Of a stretch of 64,000 nt of DNA, positions 10,950 through 24,399 are shown piece by piece. The notes under the pieces were generated by a model. The model made no database searches, had not been told where the DNA came from, and saw nothing but the letters and a program-made list of their open reading frames with translations. Every line of letters starts with the position of its first letter. The first letter of the stretch is position 1. A program made the position numbers and the translations under genes. The DNA comes from Taudactylus pleione. Its lineage: Eukaryota > Chordata > Amphibia > Anura > Myobatrachidae. Location: contig JAUIMM010001417.1 of assembly GCA_031769625.1 (NCBI GenBank), positions 372,001 through 436,000 of the forward strand. The letters are read 5' to 3'.

Positions 10950-11245
10950 TTAAAAGAGTAAATCTATAAAAAAATAAGGAAGCCAAGACATATTATGGGA
11001 TAGATACGGTTGGAGACATATCATTTTATACTCCGCTGAGGATTTATACTCCAACCATGGCAGCCAAGTAGTGGTAAAAGAAGGTGGCCTATTGGTGGGA
11101 AGAGGTATAAGATCCTCCATTGATAAATAATAATCAATGATCTGGAACCAATCTTTACATGTGGGTGGGTCACAGGAATTCCAGAAAATTGGGATGACCG
11201 CTTTTGCTGCATTACTTAGATGGCACAGTAAGGATTTCTTATAAC
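10950..11245 (-). mobile_element. L1-like LINE relic (ORF2 C-terminal part)
   Basis: Minus-strand reading gives AAKAVIPIFWNSCDPPTCKD, then WFQIIDYYLSMEDL and TTTWLPWLEYK. This resembles the region after the reverse transcriptase in L1/Tx1-like LINEs (W-PPT--W and MEDL or MEEL blocks). It is a short fragment. The 10321-10949 stretch is AT-rich and otherwise unassigned. Confidence 0.5.
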
Positions 11246-13082
11246 TTAAGCTAGACCCCACTGTTTTGTGAGCTCCAGTGTCTGCTTAGGGATTCAGGAA
11301 CGGATATCTATGTGTCTCAGGCTCTTGTTTTTGCTTTGGGTTTTATTTTATGAAATTACATGTCTAATGAACCTTTAAAAATGTATACAGACTATAGTCC
11401 TTATAGATTTGAATGCGAGAAATGCAAATGTGTTATTATTATTTAACAGTTTGATAATTGGTTTCTTTGGTTGGTATGAATATTGTCCCTTGATACACCT
11501 TGTGATCTTTTTACTTCCAGATATAGAATAAACAAACATAGAAGTGCCTTTTGGTAGATTACCATATTGACGGAGATTATCTCCAGACCAGAGTAGGAGA
11601 ATTTTGGGATTTGTTTATAACTAATTTACCAGTCAGTCAATCTATATCCCAAAGGTACGGTTATAGTTTGCCCAGATCTACTAAGGATACCCACCTTAGT
11701 AACAGAAAAAATAAGACTGTCTGGTATTCATCCCCTAAGTAGGAGATACCTCATACAATAGAACAGGGTTTTGTAAACCCACAGAGAAGGGTTTTGTAAA
11801 CCAAAAGATATGGGTAATACAGACAGTAAGCACCTGTCCAACTGTCAGACCCCCACAGATATGCACAGTTTTAAGTCCTGGGGTGACAGAAGGGATGTCC
11901 AAACTCTTTAATAAGGTTGGCATACACAGAAATGGCACACACTTGACCCAATTAAATTACAACGGATACATAAGTCATATGGCCCCTACATAAAGAGTAA
12001 CAAACTTGAAGGCAAACTTTGGAATTAAATAAAAGTGTCAGAACAGATCTTGTTAGAGAAAGAGTCACAAGGAAAGGAATAAGAGATTAATTGTATGCCC
12101 TTTAAGGATTATTTTTAAGAGACACCTATAAGGACAGTAGGTCCAAATTGTTCAGTGAAAAATGATATTGCTAAAAAGAAATAGTTATGCCCAATAGAGA
12201 TTGTCAGGCATGTGATGATTTAGCATTGTGGTGCTGTAAATTGCAGAGTTTGTAGACTGAAGGTATCATATACTGAACCCAGAAAAGATACCAGAAGTTG
12301 GGATGGGGTTAAGAAATATATAGATCCCTGTAGGAAAAATACATGGAAGTGTGAATGTCCTCAAGTTAAATTGTGGAGAGAGATAAATTGTTTATGATAT
12401 TAAATGTAAAAAGAAGCTATGAATGGGGATTAGTAGGTTCAAGAAGTAGTTAACGTGGAAGATACATAAATTAATGTGTATGTTCAATAAAATCTAAATG
12501 TGATGTGAGATATTAAATATTTGAAGGTACGACATAATTGTTCTTGTCTTAGTGTTAGTGACATTTGCAAATCAAAATTATTATTATTTTTTTTGCTATT
12601 GGCTTTTGTCTCAGTACAATACATAAGTATGTATAAAAGTTTTCTGATTGTGGTATTATAAGGACGTAATTAATCTGTCACTGATTACTAACAGCAATGT
12701 TACAAAATGCTGGAGAAGTGAGTGTAGAGGGTGTCATTATTGGACTAATAGACAATGTACTGTCTGTAATATAATGAGAAAGGACAGGCAGGACAAGCGA
12801 GCACCACAGCCTATTTATGTTGTGCAATCATCAGGAAAGTGACAACAGTTAGTGCCATTTGGGCAAAATATTGGTGCACGTTCAAAAAAAAAAATGAGGC
12901 TAACAGCGTCCCCTGTTGCTACAATGTTATCTAATGTTACACGTAGTCAAAGATCCCAAACTTATATGTAGAATGGTTTGTGTTTTCACTGCCCTCGTCT
13001 CAGTGAATCCAGTGCAGAACACATAGACAAGTATAGGAAGATAGCCCCCAGAGTCACATACTTCCCAATGTAACCAGTCTTA
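11246..13082. other. AT-rich stretch, possibly upstream part of an endogenous retrovirus
   Basis: No intact gene. It lies directly before the retroviral pol relic and may hold its decayed leader and gag, but I see no convincing gag motif, primer-binding site or LTR. Confidence 0.3.
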
Positions 13083-15056
13083 GTGGCCCACAATATACTG
13101 TATCCATCTGTAGCCGCTAAAAGTTTTATTCAGTCCAAATTAATCTCGCCAGAACTTTTGCTCTCCTGTGTACTCCTGGCCACTAGCCTGGATGGCCAAA
13201 TACAGTATTTACAGAAGACAAATCCATTGCAGATTATTGTAAATAATGGTGTAATAGTCTCTGATGACTGTCCACTTAATCTGTTAGGGGCAGATCTATG
13301 GTCAGCATTAAATGCCACAATAACATACAAAGATGGGGAAGTGACTTAACTTTCAAACCAGGACTTCTTGGAAAAATAACCTTTGATACAAGAAATGTAC
13401 TAACATATCTCATTAATGTTAACACTGAAAACTTGTAATTAAATGAGATATTTGCTAAAGTCCCTGATATGTTATGGGCAAAGGGTAAAATGGATGTAAG
13501 GCTACTGCCCATCCAGCCCATGGAAAAGAAACTTAAAGCTACAAGTGCAAGTTAAACAATACCCTTTAAGACCAGATCAAGTGGCTGCAGTAACCAAACA
13601 GGTAGATAACCTGAAAGTAGGGTACTTAGGGAATGTCGTTTCAGTCGGAACTAGTTTTTTCCTATTAAAAGGAAGACACCAATTCCAGATGAATCTCCCT
13701 ATTTTAGGATGATTCGTGATTTAAGAAAGATTAATAAAAGGTTACAGCTTGATACATGGACTGTACCTAATCCGCACATGGACTGTACCTAATCCGCACA
13801 CCGTGTTGAATGGCATATCACCCACCTCACAGTTTTACTGTTTTTCAATCCCAATAACAAAAGAAATCCAACTATTGCTTCTACACAGCAAGAAAAGCAA
13901 TGTGCTTAGACTAGACTGCCACAAGGGGGTGCTACAAGCCCTAGTGAATACTCAAAGACAGTCATTGGTTTTAAAAGATTGGCTTCCTGCCAGTGCAATC
14001 ACAATCGTTATACAATATGTGGACAATTTACTTTTATGTGTTGACTCAGAGCAGGATTGTTTGTATGAAATAATAGCATTACTGAATATTCTGCACAGTA
14101 AATGTTGTAGGGTATCTAAAGAAGCGGGATACCTTATGAAAATAAATGGTAACTTTTGTATGATGCATTAGAGGGACCTATACAACAGAGTCCGCTTTAA
14201 TTAAAACACTTGAATGAATTGAAGTTTTTATGTTGTATAACAAGACATCATTAATGCACTAGCATTAGCTGTACCTGAGTATAGTGAGCCTTTATACTGT
14301 TTTGTCATGGGTCTAACTCACATGCTCAGGGGGTCCTTGCACAATCACATGAAAACTCTCGTCACTTAGATCCTGTAAAGTGCTAACATAGTGTTAGGAC
14401 ACTTAACCCTTATAGTACCACATGGGGTTATAAAGATCCTCAGTAGGGCTCGAACAAAGCATTTGTCTGTTGCTAGGATTACACAATATGAGGTAGTTTT
14501 GTTGTACAAGTAATGTCACTCTTAAAAGGTCTAGTGTTGAATCCTGCATCATTGCTCCCGCAGGTTTCAAGAGATAGAAGTACAAATAACAATGACAGTG
14601 ATAGTGACAGCATCAAGGAGGACACTGAAAATATACAATCATGATTGTGTTGAACTAATGAAGCAGGAATCACTGTCCTTATCTAATATTTCAGATGTTC
14701 CTATTGTAGATGCCGACCTTGCTCTCTTTGTAGATGGTTCCAGATACAATGTAGATGGAGTTACACACACAGGATATGTTATCCATATCAGAGCACTGTC
14801 TACTGCGTTCTAGTTACCCTAAAGGCTTTCAGTGATAAAGATAAAAGCACATACAGGAGACACTACACCCGAAGCTGATGGCAAGAGACTGGTAGACCAG
14901 GCCGCACGTGCTGCTGCCATAAGTCACTACTCCCAGGGTGAGCCCACTTATGTGGTATATCCCACCCACAAGACTGACTTAAGTACCCTCATAAAGCAGA
15001 AAGAATTCCTGCACAGACAGGACAAGAAGACTATTTTGTGGGGCTCTCTTAAATGA
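13083..15056 (+). mobile_element. Decayed endogenous retrovirus pol fragment (protease end, RT, RNase H)
   Basis: Segments in several frames follow retroviral order. A protease-like end (LLGADL) lies near 13290. The start of RT (QYPLRPDQ, then MIRDLRKINK) lies at about 13545-13740, VPNPHTVLNGI near 13800, and the polymerase motif, here YVDN instead of YVDD, near 14020. An RNase H-like stretch (LALFVDGS) lies near 14715 and a HTGDTTPEADG block near 14850. The plan looks closest to gamma/epsilon-type retroviruses. Multiple frameshifts and stops, the changed catalytic Asp and a 22-23-bp duplication near 13755-13800 show it is inactive. No integrase, env or LTR was identified. Confidence 0.7.
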
Positions 15057-16198
15057 TGAAAGTTAATTGAATATGATAAGTTGATAAATTAAAACGTAAA
15101 TTGTAATAATACTCTTAAAATAATAGTGCACAAGACACCAAAGAGAAAATAATAGTTGTAGTTCAACCAGAAAAGTATATATATATATATATAAATATAA
15201 AAATAGACAAATCTATACTAAATCCTGCTTGAGAGAGGGATAGTTCTTTCTACGACAGAAAAAGTGGGGCTAAAATATTCATAGAGCTATTCCTCTATCC
15301 CATATGTGAGGGAGAAAAAGAATAACATTTTGTGTATCCCTGCAAGCACAGGCAGATAGTACAATGTATTCTGAGTTATCTCTAATATAAAACCTTCTAT
15401 TTGTGCAGAAAGATGATGGATAACAGTGATCATTAGCATATGACATTAGAAACCTATATCTTCTCTAATGCTATGCAGACAGCCTTATATCATGAATCCA
15501 ATCACTATTCAGAAAAGGCACAGTATCCTTTATAATGCGTCAATAGTTCTTGAGCAGTGTCACATAGAAATAAAAGTCAATTATATGCATGTTGAATACT
15601 GAGAGATTAATATATTGATCATTATCCTATGATTCATCAAAGCATAGATAAGAAAAAGTTAAAGTAAGACACTGTTAAATATCTCTCCACTTCTGCTTTC
15701 ACATGGGGGTAGTGCAAGCCATGTGATGAGAGAGCGAGGAGACTGGTGTCTATAGAAACAACAGCAATGATAGGGTTTGTTAAAGCTCTGCCAGGTGTTA
15801 GATGAGCCCAGTTACCATTTAGGGCATTGCAGGGCTTAAATGCGCCCAGGAGCAGTCAAACCACTACCACTACCAGGAGAGATAGAGAAGGTACCTGTCT
15901 GACCATGTGTATTCTGCACTGTGAGAAGGGAATTCTGCGCTGTGCTCTGTTCCTGTCAGCTGAAGAATGCTGCGTGTCTGTAATCCAACAGGCAAAACCT
16001 GAATGTCTGGCTCAGAAGAGTGTGTGCCTGTAGTGGATCGCGCAATGGCGGTTACGTGTCTGTGATCAGCTGTTAGGTGCCTGGGTAGACGCTGTGTGTC
16101 TGCAGCCCACAAGTAAGACGTCTGGTCCGGCTCAGGAGAGTGTAGCCTGCGGTGAATCTTACAGTGGTGGTCACGTGACCGTGAATGACGCGCATTTC
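15057..16198. other. Unassigned sequence with a short (TA)n run
   Basis: AT-rich up to about 15700 with a TA run at 15176-15194. No coding or repeat structure that I can name. Part may belong to the retrovirus or its LTR. Confidence 0.3.
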
Positions 16199-16268
16199 AC
16201 CCGGAGGCTTGTTCACAAAGGAATGCCCAGACACATTCTACCATTCCTTTGTGAACAAGCCTCCGGGT
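16199..16268. repeat. Perfect 27-bp inverted repeat with 16-nt loop
   Basis: Arm 16199-16225 (ACCCGGAGGCTTGTTCACAA and so on) is the exact reverse complement of 16242-16268. Similarity continues outward for several bases with mismatches. It could be the core of a foldback transposon. Confidence 0.85.
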
Positions 16269-16397
16269 AAAACGCCTTTAAGTATTCAGAAGAGAAAATT
16301 ACAGAATACTGTGAAGGTTTTTTTTGCTGACCTTCAGAGAATCAGAGCATTGGAATGTGCAGATGTTTAAAATGTGCAGATAGTGCCATGAACACAC

Positions 16398-16755
16398 TCC
16401 CAAACATGTATTCTAGACTCCTTTTCTATACTACACTCCCCTTCTATGCTAGACTCCCTTTCTATGCTAGACTCCCTTTCTATACTAGACTCCCAAACAT
16501 GTATTCTACACTCCTTTTCTATACTACACTCCCCTTCTATGCTAGACTCCCTTTCTATGCTAGACTCCCTTTCTATACTAGACTCCCTTTCTATACTAGA
16601 CTCCCTTTCTATACTAGATTCCTTTTCTATACTAGACTCCCTTTCTATACTAGACTCCCTTTCTATACTAGACTCCCTTTCTATACTAGACTCCCTTTCT
16701 ATACTAGACTCCATTCTATACTAGACTCCCTTTCTATACTAGACTCCCTTTCTTA
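16398..16755. repeat. 18-bp minisatellite
   Basis: About 19 units of TAGACTCCCTTTCTATAC, with a duplicated 5' block containing CAAACATGTATTC at about 16400 and 16494. Confidence 0.92.
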
Positions 16756-17073
16756 AATAGAGAAGATATAATCATGACTGTGGGGTAATTGATGGGCTCT
16801 CAGTAATGAACTGCCAAGAATTAATGAATGTTTGCACTTTCTGATAATTGTATATGTTACACTGTGAGATTATCCTATCTGTAAGAACGCCTATAAAACC
16901 TGTGTACTTTATCTAATACAGAGAACCTGAAAACTGACTTATCTGTTTGGTTTGAGTGTTATTTCTCCACATCAGCTGATGTAACAATGGGATATCCCCA
17001 CCGAGAGTTTTGACACATATAACGAGCTCTGCCCGGTGATAAGACAGTTGAAGAGTCTGTTTTAAATCTATCA

Positions 17074-19697
17074 GTGTTTATTTACCAGTTACCCCATACA
17101 CACCACGGAAGGTGAACGCTGAGTGTTTTATACACCAGTTACCCCATACACACCACGGAAGGTGAACGCTGAGTGTTTTATACACCAGTTACCCCATACA
17201 CACCATGGAAGGTGAACGCTGAGTGTTTTATACACCAGTTACCCCATGGAAGGCGAGTGCCGAGTGTTTTATACACCAGTTACCCCATACACACCACGGA
17301 AGGTGAACGCTGAGTGTTTTATACACCAGTTACCCCATACACACCACGGAAGGTGAACGCTGAGTGTTTATACACCAGTTACCCCATACACACCATGGAA
17401 GGTGAGGGCTGAGTGTTTATACACCAGTTATCCCATGGAAGGCGAGTGCTGAGTGTTTTATACACCAGTTACCCCATACACACCATGGAAGGTGAGGGCT
17501 GAGTGTTTTATACACCAGTTACCCCATACACACCATGGAAGGTGAACGCTGAGTGTTTATACACCAGTTACCCCATACACACCACGGAAGGTGAGGGCTG
17601 AGTGTTTTATACACCAGTTACCCCATACACACCATGGAAGGTGAACGCTGAGTGTTTATACACCAGTTACCCCATACACACCATGGAAGGTGAGGGCTGA
17701 GTGTTTTATACACCAGTTACCCCATACACACCACGGAAGGTGAACGCTGAGTGTTTATACACCAGTTACCCCATACACACCACGGAAGGTGAACGCTGAG
17801 TGTTTATACACCAGTTACCCCATACACACCATGGAAGGTGAACGCTGAGTGTTTATACACCAGTTACCCCATACACACCATGGAAGGTGAACGCTGAGTG
17901 TTTATACACCAGTTACCCCATACACACCACGGAAGGTGAACGCTGAGTGTTTTATACACCAGTTACCCCATACACACCACGGAAGGTGAACGCTGAGTGT
18001 TTATACACCAGTTACCCCATACACACCATGGAAGGTGAGGGCTGAGTGTTTTATACACCAGTTACCCCATACACACCACGGAAGGTGAACGCTGAGTGTT
18101 TATACACCAGTTACCCCATACACACCATGGAAGGTGAGGGCTGAGTGTTTTATACACCAGTTATCCCATGGAAGGTGAGCGCTGAGTATTTATACACCAG
18201 TTACCCCATGGAAGGCGAGTGCTGAGTGTTTTATACACCAGTTACCCCATACACACCATGGAAGGTGAGGGCTGAGTGTTTATACACCAGTTACCCCATA
18301 CACACCACGGAAGGTGAACGCTGAGTGTTTATACACCAGTTACCCCATACACACCACGGAAGGTGAACGCTGAGTGTTTATACACCAGTTACCCCATACA
18401 CACCATGGAAGGTGAACGCTGAGTGTTTATACACCAGTTACCCCATACACACCATGGAAGGTGAACGCTGAGTGTTTATACACCAGTTACCCCATACACA
18501 CCACGGAAGGTGAACGCTGAGTGTTTTATACACCAGTTACCCCATACACACCACGGAAGGTGAACGCTGAGTGTTTATACACCAGTTACCCCATACACAC
18601 CATGGAAGGTGAGGGCTGAGTGTTTTATACACCAGTTACCCCATACACACCATGGAAGGTGAGGGCTGAGTGTTTTATACACCAGTTATCCCATGGAAGG
18701 TGAGCGCTGAGTATTTATACACCAGTTACCCCATGGAAGGCGAGTGCTGAGTGTTTTATACACCAGTTACCCCATACACACCATGGAAGGTGAGGGCTGA
18801 GTGTTTTATACACCAGTTACCCCATACACACCATGGAAGGTGAACGCTGAGTGTTTATACACCAGTTACCCCATACACACCACGGAAGGTGAACGCTGAG
18901 TGTTTATACACCAGTTACCCCATACACACCACGGAAGGTGAACGCTGAGTGTTTATACACCAGTTACCCCATACACACCACGGAAGGTGAACGCTGAGTG
19001 TTTATACACCAGTTACCCCATACACACCATGGAAGGTGAACGCTGAGTGTTTATACACCAGTTACCCCATACACACCATGGAAGGTGAACGCTGAGTGTT
19101 TATACACCAGTTACCCCATACACACCACGGAAGGTGAACGCTGAGTGTTTATACACCAGTTACCCCATACACACCATGGAAGGTGAACGCTGAGTGTTTA
19201 TACACCAGTTACCCCATACACACCATGGAAGGTGAGGGCTGAGTGTTTTATACACCAGTTACCCCATACACACCATGGAAGGTGAGTGCCGAGTGTTTAT
19301 ACACCAGTTACCCCATACACACCATGGAAGGTGAGCGCTGAGTGTTTTATACACCAGTTACCCCTTATACCCCATGGAAGGTGAGTGCCGAGTGTTTTAT
19401 ACACCAGTTACCCCATACACACCATGGAAGGTGAGGGCTGAGTGTTTTATACACCAGTTACCCCATACACACCATGGAAGGTGAGTGCCGAGTGTTTATA
19501 CACCAGTTACCCCATACACACCATGGAAGGTGAGCGCTGAGTGTTTTATACACCAGTTACCCCTTATACCCCATGGAAGGTGAGTGCCGAGTGTTTTATA
19601 CACCAGTTACCCCATACACATCACGGAAGGTGAGCGCTGAGTGTTTTATACACCAGTTACCCCATACACACCATGGAAGGTGAGCGCTGAGTGTTCT
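17074..19697. repeat. 49/50-bp minisatellite
   Basis: About 53 units with TACACCAGTTACCCCATACA, GGAAGGTGA and CGCTGAGTGTTTTA. Unit length differs by one T in the TTTTA run. Shorter units lacking CATACACAC are scattered. Units differ at one CACGG/CATGG position, which looks like CpG decay. A rare pair of variants (GAGTATTTA) recurs at 18184 and 18709, suggesting a duplicated block of about 525 bp. Confidence 0.92.
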
Positions 19698-20924
19698 TCT
19701 ACTTTACTTTAACCATTTGTAAGGAAGGTTACCTCACTCACATAGCAGCTCCCTATGAGCACACTCAGCATCCACCTTAAGTGTTAAGACTGATGCATTT
19801 CACCTCCAGAGACTTTATCTGTCATTGCTGATCTGTGAAAGCTTTGTAGTGGAAGTGATCCAATTGCTACATGGCATTAATTGTTCCACACATGATGTAA
19901 GTGGACCTTTTATTATTTTTAAGGTACGATATATAAAACAATATCAACAGTAAATAAAAAATAATTGGTTGTGTAACACCGGTTGGGTACACAATGTGTG
20001 TGTTACATATATCTGTCTATAGATTAAACATCAAACAGACATAGTAAATAAAAAATAGCATTTATTAGTGATACTTGGCTTAGTTAATTAGTACATGACA
20101 TTAGGATACAAATACTGGAGGTAGATGATTGGCTGAATTTCTCACGTGGAAACCCAGAGAAATAAAACTACAGATTACAATGTAGCAAGTATAAATATAT
20201 TAGTACATACTGCACAATATTAAGTTTGAAAAAGATCTTTATAGCCTCATCCTCTAAGCTCAGAAAAGAGAAGAAATGAGAGAGAATAATTATTTACATA
20301 CATAGAAATATACACAAATTTGGGACACCACCAGCAGCACCAGGGACACCCACACATAGGACAGTCCTCACAGTTGTTGTGTCCTGATGTTATTTCTTTT
20401 TCTAACAAATACTTCCCTGATATACTGTAACTGTTTCTATCCTCCCATTGCTGTGGGCACCTGGCCCCCCTGCAGCATATAATAGTTATTACATAGAGGG
20501 AAGGAGGTGGGCGGCAGGAACTTGTCGGTCAGGTTTCAGACCTTATGGTCTCTTATTAGATGACAGGACTGTTATCACTTTGGCTACTGTTCTTTGTGTC
20601 TTCCTACAAACTTTTATACCATTCAGGTGATCAGATTCCAAAAACTGCTATACACACTGCAGGGTAACTCTCCTTATTATCTTACAAAATAGATAAAAGC
20701 AAAAAAAGCACTATGAGGACAGTAATACAAGCTATGAACTTTCTGGATCATGAAACAGAAATGTCAAAGGCCATTGAAGTACCCAGGTCAGAAGATATAC
20801 TAAATAGTTATATATTTTTTTTAAATACATTTTCACTTGTTAACACAGTTTCTTCAGTGAAAATAAGGAATGGTTTACCAAGATCTGATTTCTGTCTTTT
20901 CCAACAATCAGAACATGAGAATAT
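19698..20924. other. 3' flank of gene B, no feature recognised
   Basis: AT-rich, contains the presumed 3' UTR of gene B (minus strand). Candidate minus-strand polyadenylation signals are weak; one is TTTATT at 20061-20066 on the plus strand. Confidence 0.3.
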
Positions 20925-22156
20925 CTAATCTGTGTGATGTACGTTATGTCTAACAAGATCTGATTTCCGTGTAAAACATTTCCCACACTCAGAGCATGGA
21001 AATGGCTTCTCACCTGTGTGACGTCTCTGATGTCTAACAAAATCCGATTTTTCTGTAAAACATTTCCCACACTCAGAGCATGAAAATGGTTTCTCACCTG
21101 TGTGATTTCTCTGATGTCTAACAAGATGTGATTTATAAGTAAACCATTTCCCACACTCAGAGCATGGAAATGGTTTCTCACCTGTGTGACTTCTCTGATG
21201 TCTAACAAGATCTGATTTCTCTGTAAAATATTTCCCACACTCAAAGCATGAAAATGTCCTCTCACCTGTGTGACTTCTCTGATGTCTAACAAGATGTGAT
21301 TTATATGTAAAACATTTCCCACACTGAGAGCATTGAAATGGTTTCTCACCTGTGTGACTTCTCTGATGTCTAACAAAATGTGATTTATATGTAAAACATT
21401 TCCCACACTGAGAGCATTGAAATGTTTTCTCATCTGTGTGACTTCTCTGATGTGTTACAAGAAAAAACTTCCGTGTAAAACATTTACCACACTCAGAGCA
21501 TGAAAACGGCTTCTCACCTGCGTGGCTTCTCTGATGTACAAGAAGATATGATTTCTGTGTAAAACATTTCCCACACTCAGAGCAAGGAAATGGTTTCTCA
21601 CCTGTGTGACTTCTCTGATGTGTAATAACTTCTGATTTATGTGCATAATATTTCCCACAGTATGCGCAGGAAAACATATTTTTACCTGTGTGAAATCTCT
21701 GATGTCTGACAAGATCTATTTTATATTTAAAACATTTCCCACACTCAGAACATGGAAATGGTTTCTCACCTGTGTGGCTTTTCTGATGTCTAACAAGATG
21801 TGTTTTATATGTAAAAAAAATCCCACACTCAGAGCATGGAAATGGCTTCACAACGGCCTTAGCTGACTGATGGGTAACAAGCTTTGTGTCCTGTGTAAAA
21901 CTTTTGCCATGTATAGAACAGGGAGAGATTGCAGCTATGCTAAAAGCTGTACTATGTATAACAGTATCTGAGTTATCAGGGGAACATTGCTGAAGGTCAG
22001 AGGGATCAGATGACATATCCCCACTGTGAGGTACTGGATGTATAATTGGGGTAATAGGCTTTTCTCCTGGAGAATCCTGTGTGATGTTATCTTCTATTGT
22101 ATAGGCTGTTGAGAAAATGTGACATTCTTCCGAGATATTCCTGCTGTTATCTCCAT
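20925..22156 (-). CDS. Zinc-finger exon of gene B (eleven C2H2 fingers)
   Basis: Terminal exon. The acceptor is a tandem CAG-CAG, so it begins at 22159 or 22156, one residue apart and both in frame. It reads DGDNSRNISEE, a linker with [14 protein letters not shown] and MSSDPSDLQQ, a decayed first finger (CSIHGKSF, no second zinc Cys or final His), then eleven intact fingers. Most have TGEKP linkers; the exceptions are TGKNM, AGEKP and TDEKT. Helix starts are largely YKSH, EKSD or RKSD. The final finger ends HNVHHTD before the stop. It should bind nucleic acid in the nucleus. Confidence 0.92.
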
Positions 22157-22865
22157 CTGCTGGGAATAAAATAACAAGTTTACTTTGATCAATAAAGATT
22201 ATGCTGAAAAATCTCCAAATGTACTTGACATGGGTAAATTCAAAATGTTAGAAGATATAATTCATAACTCAGTTTCTGACATTAAGGTGTGTTATACATA
22301 TAGCATAACTTACATGTTGTATATTTTAATAATTTGTGATGCTTTCAATATCAAGCACGTGGGGGGTGTGCAATAAGATTGTGGATGTGCAGAGCATAGA
22401 TAGACAAAATCTGACTGGTTCTGAAGTGTAATCTCTGGTTAAAGCACAGAACTGTATATAAGCAGCACTGCACACCAAAGTAGTCAGCTTGTTCACTTCC
22501 ATTACAAATTCCTTATGGAGATCAGCAGAGGCCACTGGAGAGCCATGATCTTCTACAACTACAAGAGTAGTCTGCAACAGCAGGAGAATTGTGACCGGTT
22601 ACAAGTTGCTTTTGGGGAGAAAGCACCATCCTGGATCACTGTTTTAGTGGTTTGCAGAATTTCGGCATGGGAGATGGTCCCGAAAGACGAGAAGCGCTGC
22701 AGCCCACCTGTGTCTGCCACCACAGACGACAACATTGTTGCCATGAAGGCCATAGTTAAGGTGGATGCCAGGGTGACCATGGCCTAGTTAGAGAAGGAGA
22801 TAGAGTATTGAGCAGATGGATCCTAATGAGATGCCTATGAAAAGCTTGGGGAAACAGAGTTCTAA
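22157..22865. other. Last intron of gene B, 3' part, unassigned
   Basis: Intron sequence. The 22380-22790 part has transposon-like wording, but no family could be assigned. Confidence 0.3.
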
Positions 22866-23050
22866 GGCTGGGTACACACCTGCACAATATTGTCCCATTT
22901 TGGGCAGATTGGGATGACAAATCACGCATATCGTGCAGTGTGTATGCCTGATTTCCCATGGTTGCATGCGATATCGTGTGATTGGCTATGCTGCACGTCA
23001 TTCATTAAATCTTTTAAGTGTGTGTCGGTCATTTAGGTGTGTACCCACCC
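22866..23050. mobile_element. 185-bp MITE, Harbinger-like
   Basis: Ends GGCTGGGTACACACC and GGTGTGTACCCACCC are inverted repeats with one mismatch. The flanks are TAA on both sides, which fits the TWA-type 3-bp duplication of PIF/Harbinger elements. No coding capacity. Confidence 0.75.
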
Positions 23051-23375
23051 TAACAGAGGCAGCTGGGACATTTTGAGGCAGTACTTCCAAGGAATCTCTG
23101 CACAGCAGGCATATCACAGTAAGAGACCAGCACTGGAGATACTGGCACGCTCTACATGGTAAAGTCAGCTGTTGACCAATACAAATTGTCAGCCGGCAGC
23201 CAGAAGTATGTGGAAAGGCCACCCTGCCTAATGAAAGAGGGGTGGCTGGATACACGGCAACAGCCTTCTCTCTAAAAGGGTTAGATTAGCCAGCAGATGT
23301 ACCCAGGGTCTACCCTTGACCAAATGGGTAACACATTGAGGTCAGGCTTACCATCAGGCAGCCCAGAAGAGATGC

Positions 23376-24160
23376 AGCACATGGCACAGTCGTAATTATA
23401 AAATTTGCTGAAGACACCACGATAGTGGGTTTAATCAGTGATGGGGATGAGGAGAGCTACAGGACAGAAGTGGATCAACTCATTAAGGGTAATAATTTGC
23501 TGCTGAATAATAAAAGAAACCAAAGAGGTAGTGATAGATTTTAGAATAAGTAGGAAAAGTGCCCCCCGAGCCTTATTTTTAAATGGCTCAGAGGGTTAGT
23601 GGGATTACGTTTTTAGGAATCAACTTTTCTGATGACCTATTGTGGTCGTCACATATTTCATCAGTAGTTGGGAATGCTCTGCAACGCCTTTTCTTCCTAA
23701 GGAAATTTAGAGCAAGTGGTTTATCAAGCCCATTACTTGTACATTTTGATCGCTGTATAATTGAGTCTTCTAACGTACTCCATTACTATTGGTATGGCAA
23801 CTCCAAATGTACGGACCGTGGTTCTTTAGCTAGGGTGGTCAAAGCAGCTGAAAGAACCATTAGCCAATCCCTGCCTAGATTAGAAGAAATTTATGCTAAA
23901 ATGTGTGTTCCAAAAGCGATTGTTGCCGATTTTAGCCACCCATGTCATACTCTGTTCTCTTTATTGCCCTCTGGTAAGCAATTTAGGTGTATTGGGTGTC
24001 GAACTAGCAGACTCTGGAACAGTTTTTTTCCTTCTGCGATTCTTATCTTAAATTCTTAACTTTTATTGTATTTTAGGTATTTTTATCTGTGAGTTTCTTG
24101 CTTCACAATTTCGTGGATACATTTGTAATGTGGATGTGACAATAAATTATTGATACCTGG
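23376..24160 (+). mobile_element. L2/CR1-clade LINE, 3' end of reverse transcriptase ORF
   Basis: The frame near 23400 reads KFAEDTTIVGLISDGDEESY, the FADD catalytic block of L2-like reverse transcriptases with one Asp changed to Glu. After a frame break, 23583-24059 reads FLGINFSDDLLWSSH and so on to FSLLPSGKQFRCIGCRTSRL, the usual C-terminus of these LINEs. A short 3' tail with CAATAAATTATTG follows. It is a 5'-truncated, inactive copy inside the gene B intron. Confidence 0.8.
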
Positions 24161-24399
24161 AAAGAAGGTCAAGTGATGATTGCTGGGAAAGCTCCTCTCA
24201 GGGACTGCGCACATGGACGGAAGTCTGAGATAAGTATCTGACAAGTCTCATCATTTCTATCCAGATATTTATTGTGTTCCCTCTGTATGTAGTCTGTGTA
24301 ATTACTCAGTATAATATTCTGTTTTCTCTGTATGTACGATGTGTAATTACTTCGTATAATATTGTCTGCGTTTTCTGAGTCTGATGATTCTTCGGAAGA

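Noticed and set aside
20840..21433. Second long frame over the gene B fingers ([14 protein letters not shown] pattern)
   Set aside because: Frame shadow of the C2H2 repeat; the same pattern appears opposite the fingers of genes A and C.
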